A stretch of 64,000 bases of DNA from an uncultured Pelagibacteraceae bacterium. GTDB lineage: Bacteria > Pseudomonadota > Alphaproteobacteria > Pelagibacterales > Pelagibacteraceae. Each line of letters starts with the position of its first letter. Position 1 is the stretch's first letter. This document shows, one piece after another, positions 1-7,580 of the stretch. The position numbers and the translations under genes were made by a program. The stretch lies in the NCBI GenBank assembly GCA_902614905.1, contig CACMMN010000004.1:32627-96626 (forward strand), written 5' to 3'. The notes beneath the pieces were generated by a model that made no database searches, was not told the DNA's origin, and saw nothing but the letters and a program-made list of their open reading frames with translations.

Positions 1-192
1 TTTTATAAAAATAAAAATAATCAAATAAAGAAGCTTAAAAAATTTATAAGTGATTGGGATAGTACCTCAAATTTAGTTTTAGTAACCCATTACGTTGTAA
101 TATTAGAAATATTTGGAATCGGAACTGGATCAGGAGAAATAATAATTTCCAATAAAAAATATGAAATAAAAGATAGAATTGAAATAAATTAA
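1..192 (+). CDS. Histidine phosphatase family protein, C-terminal fragment
   Basis: The window opens inside this gene, and only the last 63 codons before a TAA are visible. The fragment contains VLVTHYVVI (fragment residues 26-34), which matches the second catalytic histidine strand of the phosphoglycerate mutase-like histidine phosphatases. It is followed by GTGSGEIII, matching the conserved serine-Gly-Glu turn near the C-terminus of the family. The N-terminal RHG motif lies outside the window, so substrate and exact subfamily cannot be given. The stop codon ends at the base immediately before the stop of the convergent glycosyltransferase gene, so the two genes meet tail to tail with no spacer. 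Confidence 0.6.
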   Translation, partial: FYKNKNNQIKKLKKFISDWDSTSNLVLVTHYVVILEIFGIGTGSGEIIISNKKYEIKDRIEIN

Positions 193-873
193 CTATTTAA
201 AATATATATAAAAAAAGCTTTTAATAATTTCATAAGAGATCAAAAGACCATCTTTAATAACATTTACTTTTTTCTTACCATCAAATCTTTTTCTCTCAAA
301 CATTTCTAAATCCACATAGGTGTGATTATTTTTTTTTACTTTTACAGGTAGCTCAATACAAAGTTTAAAATCATTATTTTTTAAATTTAAATTGTTAAAT
401 TTATCCACATTACAAAGTACATAAGTATATAAAATATCTGATAACTTTATTCCTAAGATAAATCTTGTAATAAAAGTAAAGATTTTATTACCAATAAAAG
501 TAACGATATCATCATCGTCACTACCACCAGAACCCTTATATCTGCTACCAAATATAAAATCGTTATTTTTTGATAATTTAATTAACTCATCAAAATATTT
601 TGGATCAAAAGAGTGATCTGCATTATATATGCATCCAAAGTTATTTTTAGCATTTTTAAATCCCTCTACAATAGCTGAGCCATATCCTTTACTTTTTTGA
701 ATTATCAATTCACAATTAAATTTTTGAGTAACAGGTATCGAATTATCTGTCTCGCTATCAACAACTACAATTATTTCATCAACAAATTTATTATCTTTAA
801 TCTCCTCAAGAACAGCCCCCAATGACTCCACCTCATTTTTACAAGGAATTATTAAAGATATCTTTTCCATCAT
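193..873 (-). CDS. Family 2 glycosyltransferase (dolichol/polyprenyl-phosphate sugar synthase-like)
   Basis: This 226-residue protein begins with the GT-A nucleotide-sugar fold (SLIIPCKNEVESLG, residues 6-19). It has the acidic stretch EIIVVVDSETDN and a DxD-like site in NADHSFDP, then FGSRYKGSGGS, all typical of GT2 enzymes related to dolichyl-phosphate mannose synthase. The C-terminal third is hydrophobic and aromatic (IIKSFFYIYFK at the end) but no clear multi-span membrane domain is present, so it resembles the short soluble or peripheral form. Likely role is transfer of a sugar to a lipid carrier or envelope glycan; donor and acceptor cannot be told. The start has two consecutive ATG codons (873 and 870). 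It is the last gene of a small leftward group with the small membrane protein and DUF1289 gene. Confidence 0.8.
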   Translation of the reverse strand: MMEKISLIIPCKNEVESLGAVLEEIKDNKFVDEIIVVVDSETDNSIPVTQKFNCELIIQKSKGYGSAIVEGFKNAKNNFGCIYNADHSFDPKYFDELIKLSKNNDFIFGSRYKGSGGSDDDDIVTFIGNKIFTFITRFILGIKLSDILYTYVLCNVDKFNNLNLKNNDFKLCIELPVKVKKNNHTYVDLEMFERKRFDGKKKVNVIKDGLLISYEIIKSFFYIYFK

Positions 874-894
874 TAAATTTTTTAAAAGAGTTGA

Positions 895-1071
895 TTAATT
901 CTCTTCTTTATTTTTTTCTACAAATATTAGAGCAACTAAGAATAATGCAGTCCAAAACATTGCTATTAAACCTTTTTTAATGTTAGTTTCAGCTCCCCAT
1001 ATATCTAGAAACACAGCACCAAATAAAATTCCAAGAATATATAAAATTACAACATGTTTTAACTTAATCAT
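895..1071 (-). CDS. Small two-helix membrane protein, unknown function
   Basis: A 58-codon ATG-to-TAA frame encodes a protein starting MIKLKHVVILYILGILFG. It has two hydrophobic stretches (about residues 6-22 and 34-51), the second starting after IKKGLIAMFW, and a charged tail VEKNKEEN. The layout is that of a two-helix inner-membrane protein. Its ATG overlaps the stop of the upstream DUF1289 gene by 8 nt (ATGATTAA), the same overlap type seen between many genuine gene pairs here, and it ends 21 nt before the glycosyltransferase start. It fills what would otherwise be a 190-nt hole in a very dense genome. I do not recognise the family, and no function is proposed. Confidence 0.6.
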   Translation of the reverse strand: MIKLKHVVILYILGILFGAVFLDIWGAETNIKKGLIAMFWTALFLVALIFVEKNKEEN

Positions 1072-1321
1072 TTAATTCCATTTTTCTTTTTTTTTCTAAA
1101 GAAATTCCATGTTTGCATTTATAGTTATATGATTTCTCAAAACTTTCTAGCTTCCAACCCTTCATCCTAGACTTTATCTCTGTTAAATTTTTTAATTTCC
1201 AATTATCTGAAGTATTTTTATCTTTCCACTGAAGTTTTTCTTCAGAATTTCTCGCACAACCGTAACAAAAATCAGTTACTGGATCAGATTTACAAATACT
1301 AATACACGGTGAAACTATCAT
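1064..1321 (-). CDS. DUF1289 family cysteine-rich protein
   Basis: This 85-residue protein begins MIVSPCISICKSDPVTDFC and continues YGCARNSEEKLQW. That is the DUF1289 pattern of four spaced cysteines (C6, C10, C19, C22) followed by a conserved Glu/Trp segment. Family members are small and widespread in proteobacteria; the cysteines are often assumed to bind a metal or Fe-S centre, but the function is not established. A further cysteine occurs in YKCKHGIS near the C-terminus. The gene heads a leftward group with the small membrane protein (8-nt overlap). Its start is 79 bp from the divergent tRNA-Leu, so promoters for both directions share that gap. Confidence 0.8.
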   Translation of the reverse strand: MIVSPCISICKSDPVTDFCYGCARNSEEKLQWKDKNTSDNWKLKNLTEIKSRMKGWKLESFEKSYNYKCKHGISLEKKRKMELND

Positions 1322-1357
1322 AAATTTAATGGATTATTTATTGCACAAATATTCTAA

Positions 1358-1386
1358 TTGGACAAATTTAATCTATCATATATAAG
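1358..1386 (+). promoter_or_regulatory. Predicted sigma-70 promoter for tRNA-Leu and tig
   Basis: TTGGAC at 1358-1363 and TATAAG at 1381-1386 are separated by exactly 17 nt. Transcription would start near 1393, about 8 nt before the mature tRNA-Leu 5' end. As no gap long enough for a separate promoter exists between the tRNA and tig, this promoter probably serves both. The call rests on sequence match only. Confidence 0.55.
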
Positions 1387-1400
1387 TCTTTTAAATATTT

Positions 1401-1485
1401 GGGCGAGTGGCGGAATTGGTAGACGCGTTGGTCTTAGGAACCAATATGGCAACATGTGAAGGTTCGAGTCCTTTCTCGCCTACCA
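1401..1485 (+). tRNA. tRNA-Leu (anticodon UAG)
   Basis: The 85-nt sequence folds as a class II tRNA. The acceptor stem GGGCGAG/CTCGCCT has a G-U first pair, discriminator A and an encoded CCA (1483-1485). The anticodon stem TTGGT/ACCAA encloses loop CTTAGGA with anticodon TAG at 1435-1437. The long variable arm lies after ACCAA, and the T-arm is GAAGG-TTCGAGT-CCTTT. Anticodon UAG reads CUN leucine codons. The gene is followed only 7 nt later by the tig start codon. Confidence 0.95.
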
Positions 1486-1492
1486 TATAATT

Positions 1493-2908
1493 ATGAAAGT
1501 AACAGTAGAAAATAAAAAAAATTTAGAAAAGAATTTAAAAGTTTTTGTTGACAAAACTACAATCAACAAAGAGCTAGAATTAAGATATGAACAAATCAAA
1601 AAAGATGTTGTTCTTAAAGGATTTAGACCAGGCAAAGTTCCAACAGACATTATTAAAAAACAATTTGGAAAAGCAGTCTATGGAGAAGTTATTGACAAAA
1701 TTCTAAAAGAAAGTTCCGCAAAAGCTATTGACGAAAAAAAAATTAGGCCTGCCTTACAGCCAAAAATTGATCTTAAAAGCTTTGGTGAGGGTAAAGATTT
1801 AGAATACATAATTAGTGTTACAGAGTTTCCAGAGGTTAAATTAGACTCTTTAGAAAAAATAAAGTTCGATGATTATGAAATAAAAATTGATGATAATGAA
1901 GTGAATAAAAGAATCAAAGATATTGCAAAAAACCAAAAAAACTTTATTGAAGTTGATCCATCCAAAGTAGCTAATGAGGGAGATCTTATTTCATTTGATT
2001 ACACAGCAACAGTTGATGGTAATAGTTTTGAGGGTAACGAAGGAAAAAACACTCAATTAGAGATTGGTAAAGATTTATTTATCAAAGGTTTCGATAAACA
2101 ATTATTGAAATCAAAAAAAGATGATGAGATTAGTGTAGAAGTTACATTGCCAGAGAACTTTCCTAAAAAAGAACTAGTAGGCAAAAAAGGTATTTTTAAG
2201 TGCAAAATAAATTCAGTCAAAAAACCAAAAGAGGTTGAAGTTACGGATGAATTTGCAAAAACACTTGGCGCTAAAGATTTAAATGATTTAAAAAAAATTA
2301 TATCAAAACAAATAAATGAGGAGTTTAAAAACTCTTTAAACATAATTTCAAAAAATCAAATATTAAAAGGATTAGAACAAATTAAAGTTGAAGATCTTCC
2401 ACAATCTTTAATAGACGAAGAAGTAAAAGTACTAGGCCAAGGTCAAACTGAGGAAGAATTAAAAAAAAATAAAAATAATTTAGAAAAAAATGCCTCTAAA
2501 AGAATCAAACTTGGTTTAATTTTAAATGAAATCGGGGAAAAAAATAAAATAAAAGTTGACCCAAATGAAATTCAAGCAGAAATTCAAAAACAGTTAAGTA
2601 TGATGCCTGGTCAAGAAAAAATAATTATGGATTATTATAAAAAAAATCCATCAGCTTCAGCTAGTCTTAGAGGCACACTTTATGAGGAAAAAATAATTAA
2701 TTTTATAAAATCAAAAGCAAAATCAAACAAGCGAATTTTAGATAAAAATGAAGCTGAGAAAATAATAAAGGCTGAGAATGAAAAAAATTTAGAAGATCAA
2801 AAAAAAACTACAAAAGCTCTATCTCCAAATGAAACTAAAATAAAATCTAAAAAAAAAGAAAATAAAGCCCTAGTTAAGAAAAAAGCAAAAAAAGTTAGCA
2901 AAAAGTAA
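1493..2908 (+). CDS. tig: Trigger factor, ribosome-associated chaperone / PPIase
   Basis: This 471-residue protein folds nascent chains at the ribosome exit tunnel. The N-terminal ribosome-binding domain carries the signature GFRPGKVP (residues 43-50). A FKBP-type peptidyl-prolyl isomerase domain follows (about 150-245, with GDLISFDYTATVDG and LVGKKGIFKCKINSVK), then the helical C-terminal chaperone domain. The tail from about residue 410 is unusually lysine-rich and low in complexity (ending KKKAKKVSKK), making the protein longer than the roughly 430-residue E. coli form. It starts 7 nt after the tRNA-Leu CCA with no Shine-Dalgarno sequence, so it is probably made from a tRNA-mRNA precursor. 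It leads the quality-control cluster clpP, clpX, lon. Confidence 0.97.
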   Translation: MKVTVENKKNLEKNLKVFVDKTTINKELELRYEQIKKDVVLKGFRPGKVPTDIIKKQFGKAVYGEVIDKILKESSAKAIDEKKIRPALQPKIDLKSFGEGKDLEYIISVTEFPEVKLDSLEKIKFDDYEIKIDDNEVNKRIKDIAKNQKNFIEVDPSKVANEGDLISFDYTATVDGNSFEGNEGKNTQLEIGKDLFIKGFDKQLLKSKKDDEISVEVTLPENFPKKELVGKKGIFKCKINSVKKPKEVEVTDEFAKTLGAKDLNDLKKIISKQINEEFKNSLNIISKNQILKGLEQIKVEDLPQSLIDEEVKVLGQGQTEEELKKNKNNLEKNASKRIKLGLILNEIGEKNKIKVDPNEIQAEIQKQLSMMPGQEKIIMDYYKKNPSASASLRGTLYEEKIINFIKSKAKSNKRILDKNEAEKIIKAENEKNLEDQKKTTKALSPNETKIKSKKKENKALVKKKAKKVSKK

Positions 2909-2940
2909 TTACAAGTTGTATAAGTAACTGATTCGTAATT

Positions 2941-3552
2941 ATGAGCATTAAAATACCAGAGTATATGAACACTCTTATCCCAATGGTTGTAGAACAATCA
3001 TCAAGAGGTGAAAGAGCATACGACATTTATTCAAGACTATTAAAAGAGAGAATAGTTTTTTTAGTTGGTCCTATAAATGATAACGTAGCTTCACTGGTCA
3101 CAGCACAATTATTATTTTTAGAGTCCGAAAATCCAAAAAAAGAAATTTTTTTATACATAAACAGTCCTGGCGGTCTAGTGACAGCTGGTCTAGGTATTTA
3201 TGACACAATGCAATATATAAAACCAGATGTATCAACTCTTTGTATCGGCCAAGCAGCATCAATGGGTTCTTTCTTATTAGCCGCAGGAAAAAAAGGTAAA
3301 AGGTTTTCTTTACCTAATTCAAGAATTATGGTTCACCAACCATCGGCAGGATTTCAAGGTCAAGCTACTGACATTGAAATACATGCAAATGAAGTACTGT
3401 CCTTAAAAAAAAGATTAAATGAAATTTATTCTAAACATACAGGAAAAAATGTTGATCAAATTAAAGATGCTCTAGAAAGAGATAATTTTATGACCCCAGA
3501 AAACGCTAAAGATTTTGGTTTAATTGATCAAGTTGTTGACAAGAGAATTTAG
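2941..3552 (+). CDS. clpP: ATP-dependent Clp protease proteolytic subunit
   Basis: This 203-residue serine peptidase forms the barrel-shaped chamber that degrades proteins unfolded by ClpX. The catalytic serine is in GQAASMGS (Ser107) and the histidine in MVHQPSAG (His132); the acidic member lies in the downstream region that also contains [18 protein letters not shown]. The N-terminus [19 protein letters not shown] resembles the short propeptide of the family. It lies 32 nt after tig and 92 nt before clpX. A TATAAG at 2919-2924 with a weak TTAGCA 18 nt upstream inside the tig end could give it its own promoter. The octamer TGATTCGT (2929-2936) just before the start recurs before clpX. Confidence 0.98.
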   Translation: MSIKIPEYMNTLIPMVVEQSSRGERAYDIYSRLLKERIVFLVGPINDNVASLVTAQLLFLESENPKKEIFLYINSPGGLVTAGLGIYDTMQYIKPDVSTLCIGQAASMGSFLLAAGKKGKRFSLPNSRIMVHQPSAGFQGQATDIEIHANEVLSLKKRLNEIYSKHTGKNVDQIKDALERDNFMTPENAKDFGLIDQVVDKRI

Positions 3553-3586
3553 TTATCCACCAGATCTAGATAAAGTATTATACTAA

Positions 3587-3634
3587 ACTTGAAACAAGTG
3601 TACAAAATATAATAAAGTATAGTCATTGATTCGT
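3587..3634 (+). promoter_or_regulatory. clpX upstream region: palindrome ACTTGAAACAAGT, -10 box, shared octamer
   Basis: A 5-bp inverted repeat ACTTG-AAA-CAAGT (3587-3599) contains CTTGAAA, identical to the sigma-32 heat-shock -35 core. A perfect TATAAT lies at 3608-3613, and the octamer TGATTCGT (3627-3634), also present before clpP, follows. The spacing of TTGAAA to TATAAT is only 13 nt, too short for a standard sigma-70 pair, so the element may be an operator, a heat-shock promoter or a small hairpin. This cannot be resolved from sequence alone. Confidence 0.4.
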
Positions 3635-3644
3635 TTTAAAAGTT

Positions 3645-4910
3645 ATGAGTAATAATAAAAATATTTTATACTGTTCCTTTTGTGGCAAAAGCCAACACGA
3701 AGTTAGAAAATTAATTGCTGGTCCTACAGTATTCATTTGTGATGAATGTGTAGAATTATGCATGGACATCATAAAAGAGGAAAATAAAGATACTTTTGTA
3801 AAACATCAAGACGGATTGCCTTCACCTAAACAAATATGTTCAGTATTAGATGACTATGTAATAGGACAAGACTTAGCAAAAAAAGTTTTATCAGTTGCTG
3901 TTCATAACCACTACAAAAGATTAAATTACGAGAACAAAACAAGCAAAAATGTTGAACTTGCAAAATCTAATATTCTTTTAATAGGTCCAACAGGTTGTGG
4001 AAAAACTTTACTTGCTCAAACCTTAGCCAGAATTTTAGACGTTCCCTTTACTATGGCTGACGCAACTACTCTTACTGAAGCTGGTTATGTTGGTGAAGAT
4101 GTAGAAAACATTATATTAAAATTATTACAAGCTGCAGATTACAATGTTGAAAAAGCTCAAAGAGGAATAGTATATATTGATGAGGTAGACAAAATTAGTA
4201 GGAAATCTGAAAATCCGTCTATAACTAGGGATGTTTCTGGAGAAGGTGTCCAACAAGCATTGCTTAAAATTATGGAGGGAACTATAGCTAGTGTTCCACC
4301 GCAAGGAGGTAGAAAACATCCACAACAAGAATTTTTGCAAGTTGATACAACAAATATTTTATTTATTTGTGGAGGAGCATTTGCGGGGCTAGATAAAATA
4401 ATTTCTCAAAGAGATAAGGGTTCTTCTATCGGCTTTGGTGCCAAAGTAAAATCTATTGAGGACAAAAAAACAGGTGAATGGATTAAAAATTTAGAACCAG
4501 AGGATTTATTGAAATATGGTCTCATCCCGGAGTTTATTGGTAGGCTGCCAATAACAGCAACTCTAGATGATTTGGATGAAAAATCATTAATTAAAATTTT
4601 ACAAGAGCCAAAAAATTCTTTGATCAAACAGTACCAAGAATTATTTAAACTAGAGGGAGTAAAACTAAATTTTAAAGAAAACGCTATAAAAGAAGTTGCT
4701 GTCAAAGCTATCAAAAAGAAAACTGGCGCAAGGGGTTTAAGATCAATTTTAGAAAATGTATTATTAAAAACTATGTTTGAAATCCCTAGCTTGGAAAATG
4801 TAAGTGAAGTTATAGTAGATATTAGCTCAGTTAAAGGAGAGTCGCAGCCAATTATTGTTCATTCAAAGAATAAACAAGATAAAGATAAGTCTAAAACCTC
4901 AGCTGCGTAA
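3645..4910 (+). CDS. clpX: ATP-dependent Clp protease ATP-binding subunit ClpX
   Basis: ClpX is the AAA+ unfoldase that feeds tagged substrates into ClpP. The 421-residue protein has the N-terminal zinc-binding domain (Cys10, Cys13, Cys32, Cys35 in YCSFC and FICDEC). It has Walker A GPTGCGKT (residues 114-121), the pore-loop region [10 protein letters not shown], and Walker B with Asp179-Glu180 in VYIDEVDK. The ClpP-docking tripeptide Ile-Gly-Phe is at 262-264 (SSIGFGAK). The sensor-2 region [11 protein letters not shown] lies near the C-terminus. All hallmark motifs are intact. It stands between clpP and lon with gaps of 92 and 65 nt, so each may be separately controlled. Confidence 0.98.
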   Translation: MSNNKNILYCSFCGKSQHEVRKLIAGPTVFICDECVELCMDIIKEENKDTFVKHQDGLPSPKQICSVLDDYVIGQDLAKKVLSVAVHNHYKRLNYENKTSKNVELAKSNILLIGPTGCGKTLLAQTLARILDVPFTMADATTLTEAGYVGEDVENIILKLLQAADYNVEKAQRGIVYIDEVDKISRKSENPSITRDVSGEGVQQALLKIMEGTIASVPPQGGRKHPQQEFLQVDTTNILFICGGAFAGLDKIISQRDKGSSIGFGAKVKSIEDKKTGEWIKNLEPEDLLKYGLIPEFIGRLPITATLDDLDEKSLIKILQEPKNSLIKQYQELFKLEGVKLNFKENAIKEVAVKAIKKKTGARGLRSILENVLLKTMFEIPSLENVSEVIVDISSVKGESQPIIVHSKNKQDKDKSKTSAA

Positions 4911-4939
4911 TATTGCACTTAATAAAAGATAAAAAACTA

Positions 4940-4969
4940 TTGCATTATTGAGTTTAATATCCATATAAT
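4940..4969 (+). promoter_or_regulatory. Predicted lon promoter, giving a near-leaderless transcript
   Basis: TTGCAT (4940-4945) and a perfect TATAAT (4964-4969) are spaced 18 nt apart. The lon ATG starts 7 nt after the -10 box, the usual distance to the transcription start, so the mRNA may begin at or within a base or two of the start codon. CCATAT (4961-4966) also resembles a heat-shock -10, but no matching CTTGAA element is present at the right distance. Confidence 0.5.
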
Positions 4970-4975
4970 TACTTT

Positions 4976-7363
4976 ATGGAAGTTAAATTTAATTCAGCAT
5001 TACTACCTTTAAGAGATATAGTGGTCTTCCCGCACATGGTTATACCTTTATTTGTTGGTAGGGATAAATCTATAACCGCTTTAAATGAAGTTATGAAGAA
5101 AGATAAAAAAATTATTTTAGTAACTCAAAAAAATTCTGAAGTAGACGACCCAAAAAAAAATGATATTTTTAATTACGGATGTGAAAGTAATATTCTACAA
5201 TTGCTCAAATTACCTGATGGGACGGTTAAAGTTTTAGTCGAAGGTATATCAAGAGTTAAAATAAATGAATTTCAAGATAATAATGAGTTTCTGTCATGTT
5301 CTTATGAAAAACTATCAGAAATGATTAATAAAGACGAAGATTTAATGCCATTGGCATTAAATTCAATAAAGAAACTAGAAAAACTTACATCGATTAATAA
5401 AAAAATTTCTAATGAAACAATAAACAATATTAAACTTTTAAAAGATCCATCAAAAATCTCAGATAATATTGCATCCCACCTGAATGCTACAATTTCTGAA
5501 AAACAACAAGTTTTCGAAACTTTGGATTTAAAGAAAAGATTAAATTTAATTAACAAAATTATGGATAATGAAACAAGTATTATTGGAGTTGAAAAAAGAA
5601 TACGTGGAAGAGTTAAAACACAAATGGAAAAAACCCAAAGAGAGTATTATTTAAATGAACAGCTTAAAGCTATACAAAAGGAATTAGGTGAAATAGAAGA
5701 TGGAAAAGATGAAACATCAAGTTTAAATAAAGCAATCTTAAGATCAAAAATGCCAAGAGAAGTAGAAAAGAAATGCATGTCAGAATTAAAAAAACTTAAA
5801 AATATGAGTCCTATGTCAGCAGAAGCGACTGTAGTAAGAAATTATTTAGATTGGATGATCGATATACCGTGGTTTAAAAAAGACAAAGTAGATATAGATC
5901 TAAATAAAGCTCTTAAAGTTTTAGATGAAGACCACTTTGGACTAGAGAAGGTAAAAGAAAGAATTATAGAATTTTTGGCTGTTCAAAAAAGAATGAATAA
6001 AATTAGAGGACCAATACTTTGTTTAGTAGGACCACCTGGTGTAGGTAAAACTTCTTTAGGAAAATCAATAGCGAAAGCAACAAACAGACAGTTTGTTAGA
6101 ATGTCTCTTGGTGGTGTAAGAGATGAAGCAGAGATTAGAGGACATAGGAGAACTTATATAGGTTCACTTCCAGGAAAAATTATTCAAATGATGAAAAAAG
6201 CTGGAACAAAAAATCCTTTATTTTTGCTCGATGAAATTGACAAAGTTGGAAATGATTATAGAGGAGATCCATCTTCAGCATTATTAGAGGCTTTAGATCC
6301 AGAGCAGAACACAACTTTTAATGATCATTATCTAGAGGTAGATTATGATCTTTCAGATGTTTTGTTTGTTACAACTGCAAACACATTAAATATTCTACCA
6401 CCTCTTCTTGATAGGATGGAAGTAATAAGAATACCTGGTTACACTGAGGATGAAAAAATTAATATAGCAAATAAATATTTACTACCTAAGCAAATTAAAG
6501 ACAATGGTGTTAAAGAGGGAGAAATGAACTTTGACGACGAAACTATTAAAGATGTAATTAGATATTATACAAAGGAGTCAGGAGTTAGAAATTTAGAAAG
6601 AGAAATATCCAAAATATCTAGAAAGGTTGTTAAAAAAGTTGTGAATAAAGAGTCTGAAAAAGTTAAAGTTGATAGTCAAAATTTATCAGACTTTTTAGGA
6701 GTGAGAAAATTTAAGTTTGGAGAAATTGAAGATTCAAATAAAATTGGAATAGTGACTGGTTTAGCTTGGACTGAGTTTGGTGGTGAAATACTAAAAATTG
6801 AGACTGTTAATATGCCGGGCAAAGGTAGAATGCAAATAACTGGAAAATTAGGTGATGTTATGCAGGAGTCAGTTAAAGCTGCTAAATCTTATGTAAGGTC
6901 TAAGTGTTTGGATTTTGGTATCATACCACCTACTTTTGAAAAGAAAGATTTTCATATTCATGTACCAGAGGGAGCTACACCAAAAGATGGACCATCTGCT
7001 GGTATCGCAATGGTCACTTCAATAGTTTCATCTATAACTAAAATTCCAGTTAATAAAGATGTTGCTATGACAGGCGAGGTAACTATTACAGGACAAGTTT
7101 TACCAATAGGTGGTTTAAAGGAAAAATTACTTGCTGCTCACAGAGCTGGAATAAAAGAAGTTTTAATTCCAAAAGAAAATAAAAAAGATTTGATAGATAT
7201 ACCAAAAAAAGTAAAAGATGATGTAAAAATCACCACAGTGGAGACTGCTGATGAAGTTTTAAAAATAGCCTTAATAAAAGATCTAAAATCAGTCGAATGG
7301 GTTGAAGTTGATAGTATATCTGATAATAAAAAAAGCGAAAAAACTCCCGCAAGTATTCAATAA
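4976..7363 (+). CDS. lon: ATP-dependent Lon protease
   Basis: Lon is a cytoplasmic AAA+ serine protease that removes misfolded and regulatory proteins. The 795-residue chain has the N-terminal substrate-binding domain (begins SALLPLRDIVVFPHMVIPLF), a long coiled-coil linker, and Walker A GPPGVGKT (residues 352-359). Walker B is in PLFLLDEIDK, and the C-terminal protease domain has catalytic Ser674 in PKDGPSAGIAM and Lys717 in GGLKEKLLAAH. The length matches the LonA family. The ATG lacks an upstream Shine-Dalgarno and follows a strong -10 box by 7 nt. The gene ends 50 nt before tRNA-Val. In many alphaproteobacteria hupB follows lon; here it does not. Confidence 0.98.
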   Translation: MEVKFNSALLPLRDIVVFPHMVIPLFVGRDKSITALNEVMKKDKKIILVTQKNSEVDDPKKNDIFNYGCESNILQLLKLPDGTVKVLVEGISRVKINEFQDNNEFLSCSYEKLSEMINKDEDLMPLALNSIKKLEKLTSINKKISNETINNIKLLKDPSKISDNIASHLNATISEKQQVFETLDLKKRLNLINKIMDNETSIIGVEKRIRGRVKTQMEKTQREYYLNEQLKAIQKELGEIEDGKDETSSLNKAILRSKMPREVEKKCMSELKKLKNMSPMSAEATVVRNYLDWMIDIPWFKKDKVDIDLNKALKVLDEDHFGLEKVKERIIEFLAVQKRMNKIRGPILCLVGPPGVGKTSLGKSIAKATNRQFVRMSLGGVRDEAEIRGHRRTYIGSLPGKIIQMMKKAGTKNPLFLLDEIDKVGNDYRGDPSSALLEALDPEQNTTFNDHYLEVDYDLSDVLFVTTANTLNILPPLLDRMEVIRIPGYTEDEKINIANKYLLPKQIKDNGVKEGEMNFDDETIKDVIRYYTKESGVRNLEREISKISRKVVKKVVNKESEKVKVDSQNLSDFLGVRKFKFGEIEDSNKIGIVTGLAWTEFGGEILKIETVNMPGKGRMQITGKLGDVMQESVKAAKSYVRSKCLDFGIIPPTFEKKDFHIHVPEGATPKDGPSAGIAMVTSIVSSITKIPVNKDVAMTGEVTITGQVLPIGGLKEKLLAAHRAGIKEVLIPKENKKDLIDIPKKVKDDVKITTVETADEVLKIALIKDLKSVEWVEVDSISDNKKSEKTPASIQ

Positions 7364-7370
7364 TAAATAA

Positions 7371-7399
7371 TTTACATTATATCCACACTGATGTATTAG
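7371..7399 (+). promoter_or_regulatory. Predicted sigma-70 promoter for tRNA-Val and tRNA-Asp
   Basis: TTTACA (7371-7376) and TATTAG (7394-7399) are separated by 17 nt. The predicted start near 7406 lies 8 nt before mature tRNA-Val, the same arrangement as for the tRNA-Leu promoter at 1358-1386. It begins only 8 nt after the lon stop codon. Confidence 0.5.
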
Positions 7400-7413
7400 T
7401 AAATCACGTTGGA

Positions 7414-7489
7414 GGGCGGTTAGCTCAGTTGGTAGAGCATCTCGTTTACACCGAGGGGGTCAAAGGTTCGAGTCCTTTACTGCCCACCA
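7414..7489 (+). tRNA. tRNA-Val (anticodon UAC)
   Basis: This is a 76-nt cloverleaf. The acceptor stem is GGGCGGT/ACTGCCC with one G-U pair, discriminator A and an encoded CCA (7487-7489). The D-arm is GCTC-AGTTGGTA-GAGC. The anticodon stem TCTCG/CGAGG has loop TTTACAC and anticodon TAC at 7447-7449, and the T-arm is AAAGG-TTCGAGT-CCTTT. It is followed 11 nt later by tRNA-Asp, and both are probably cut from one precursor. Confidence 0.95.
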
Positions 7490-7500
7490 AAAAAAATTTA

Positions 7501-7577
7501 GGGGGTGTAGCTCAGTTGGTTAGAGCGATCGCCTGTCACGCGATAGGTCGCGGGTTCGAGTCCCGTCACTCCCGCCA
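7501..7577 (+). tRNA. tRNA-Asp (anticodon GUC)
   Basis: This is a 77-nt cloverleaf. The acceptor stem is GGGGGTG/CACTCCC with one G-U pair, discriminator G and an encoded CCA (7575-7577). The anticodon stem ATCGC/GCGAT has loop CTGTCAC and anticodon GTC at 7535-7537, and the T-arm is CGGG-TTCGAGT-CCCG. The Val-Asp pair ahead of nuoA is a familiar alphaproteobacterial arrangement. Confidence 0.95.
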
Positions 7578-7580
7578 TAA

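Noticed and set aside
1486..1491. TATAAT between tRNA-Leu and tig as a tig promoter
   Set aside because: It ends 1 nt before the tig ATG, so transcription would start inside the gene.
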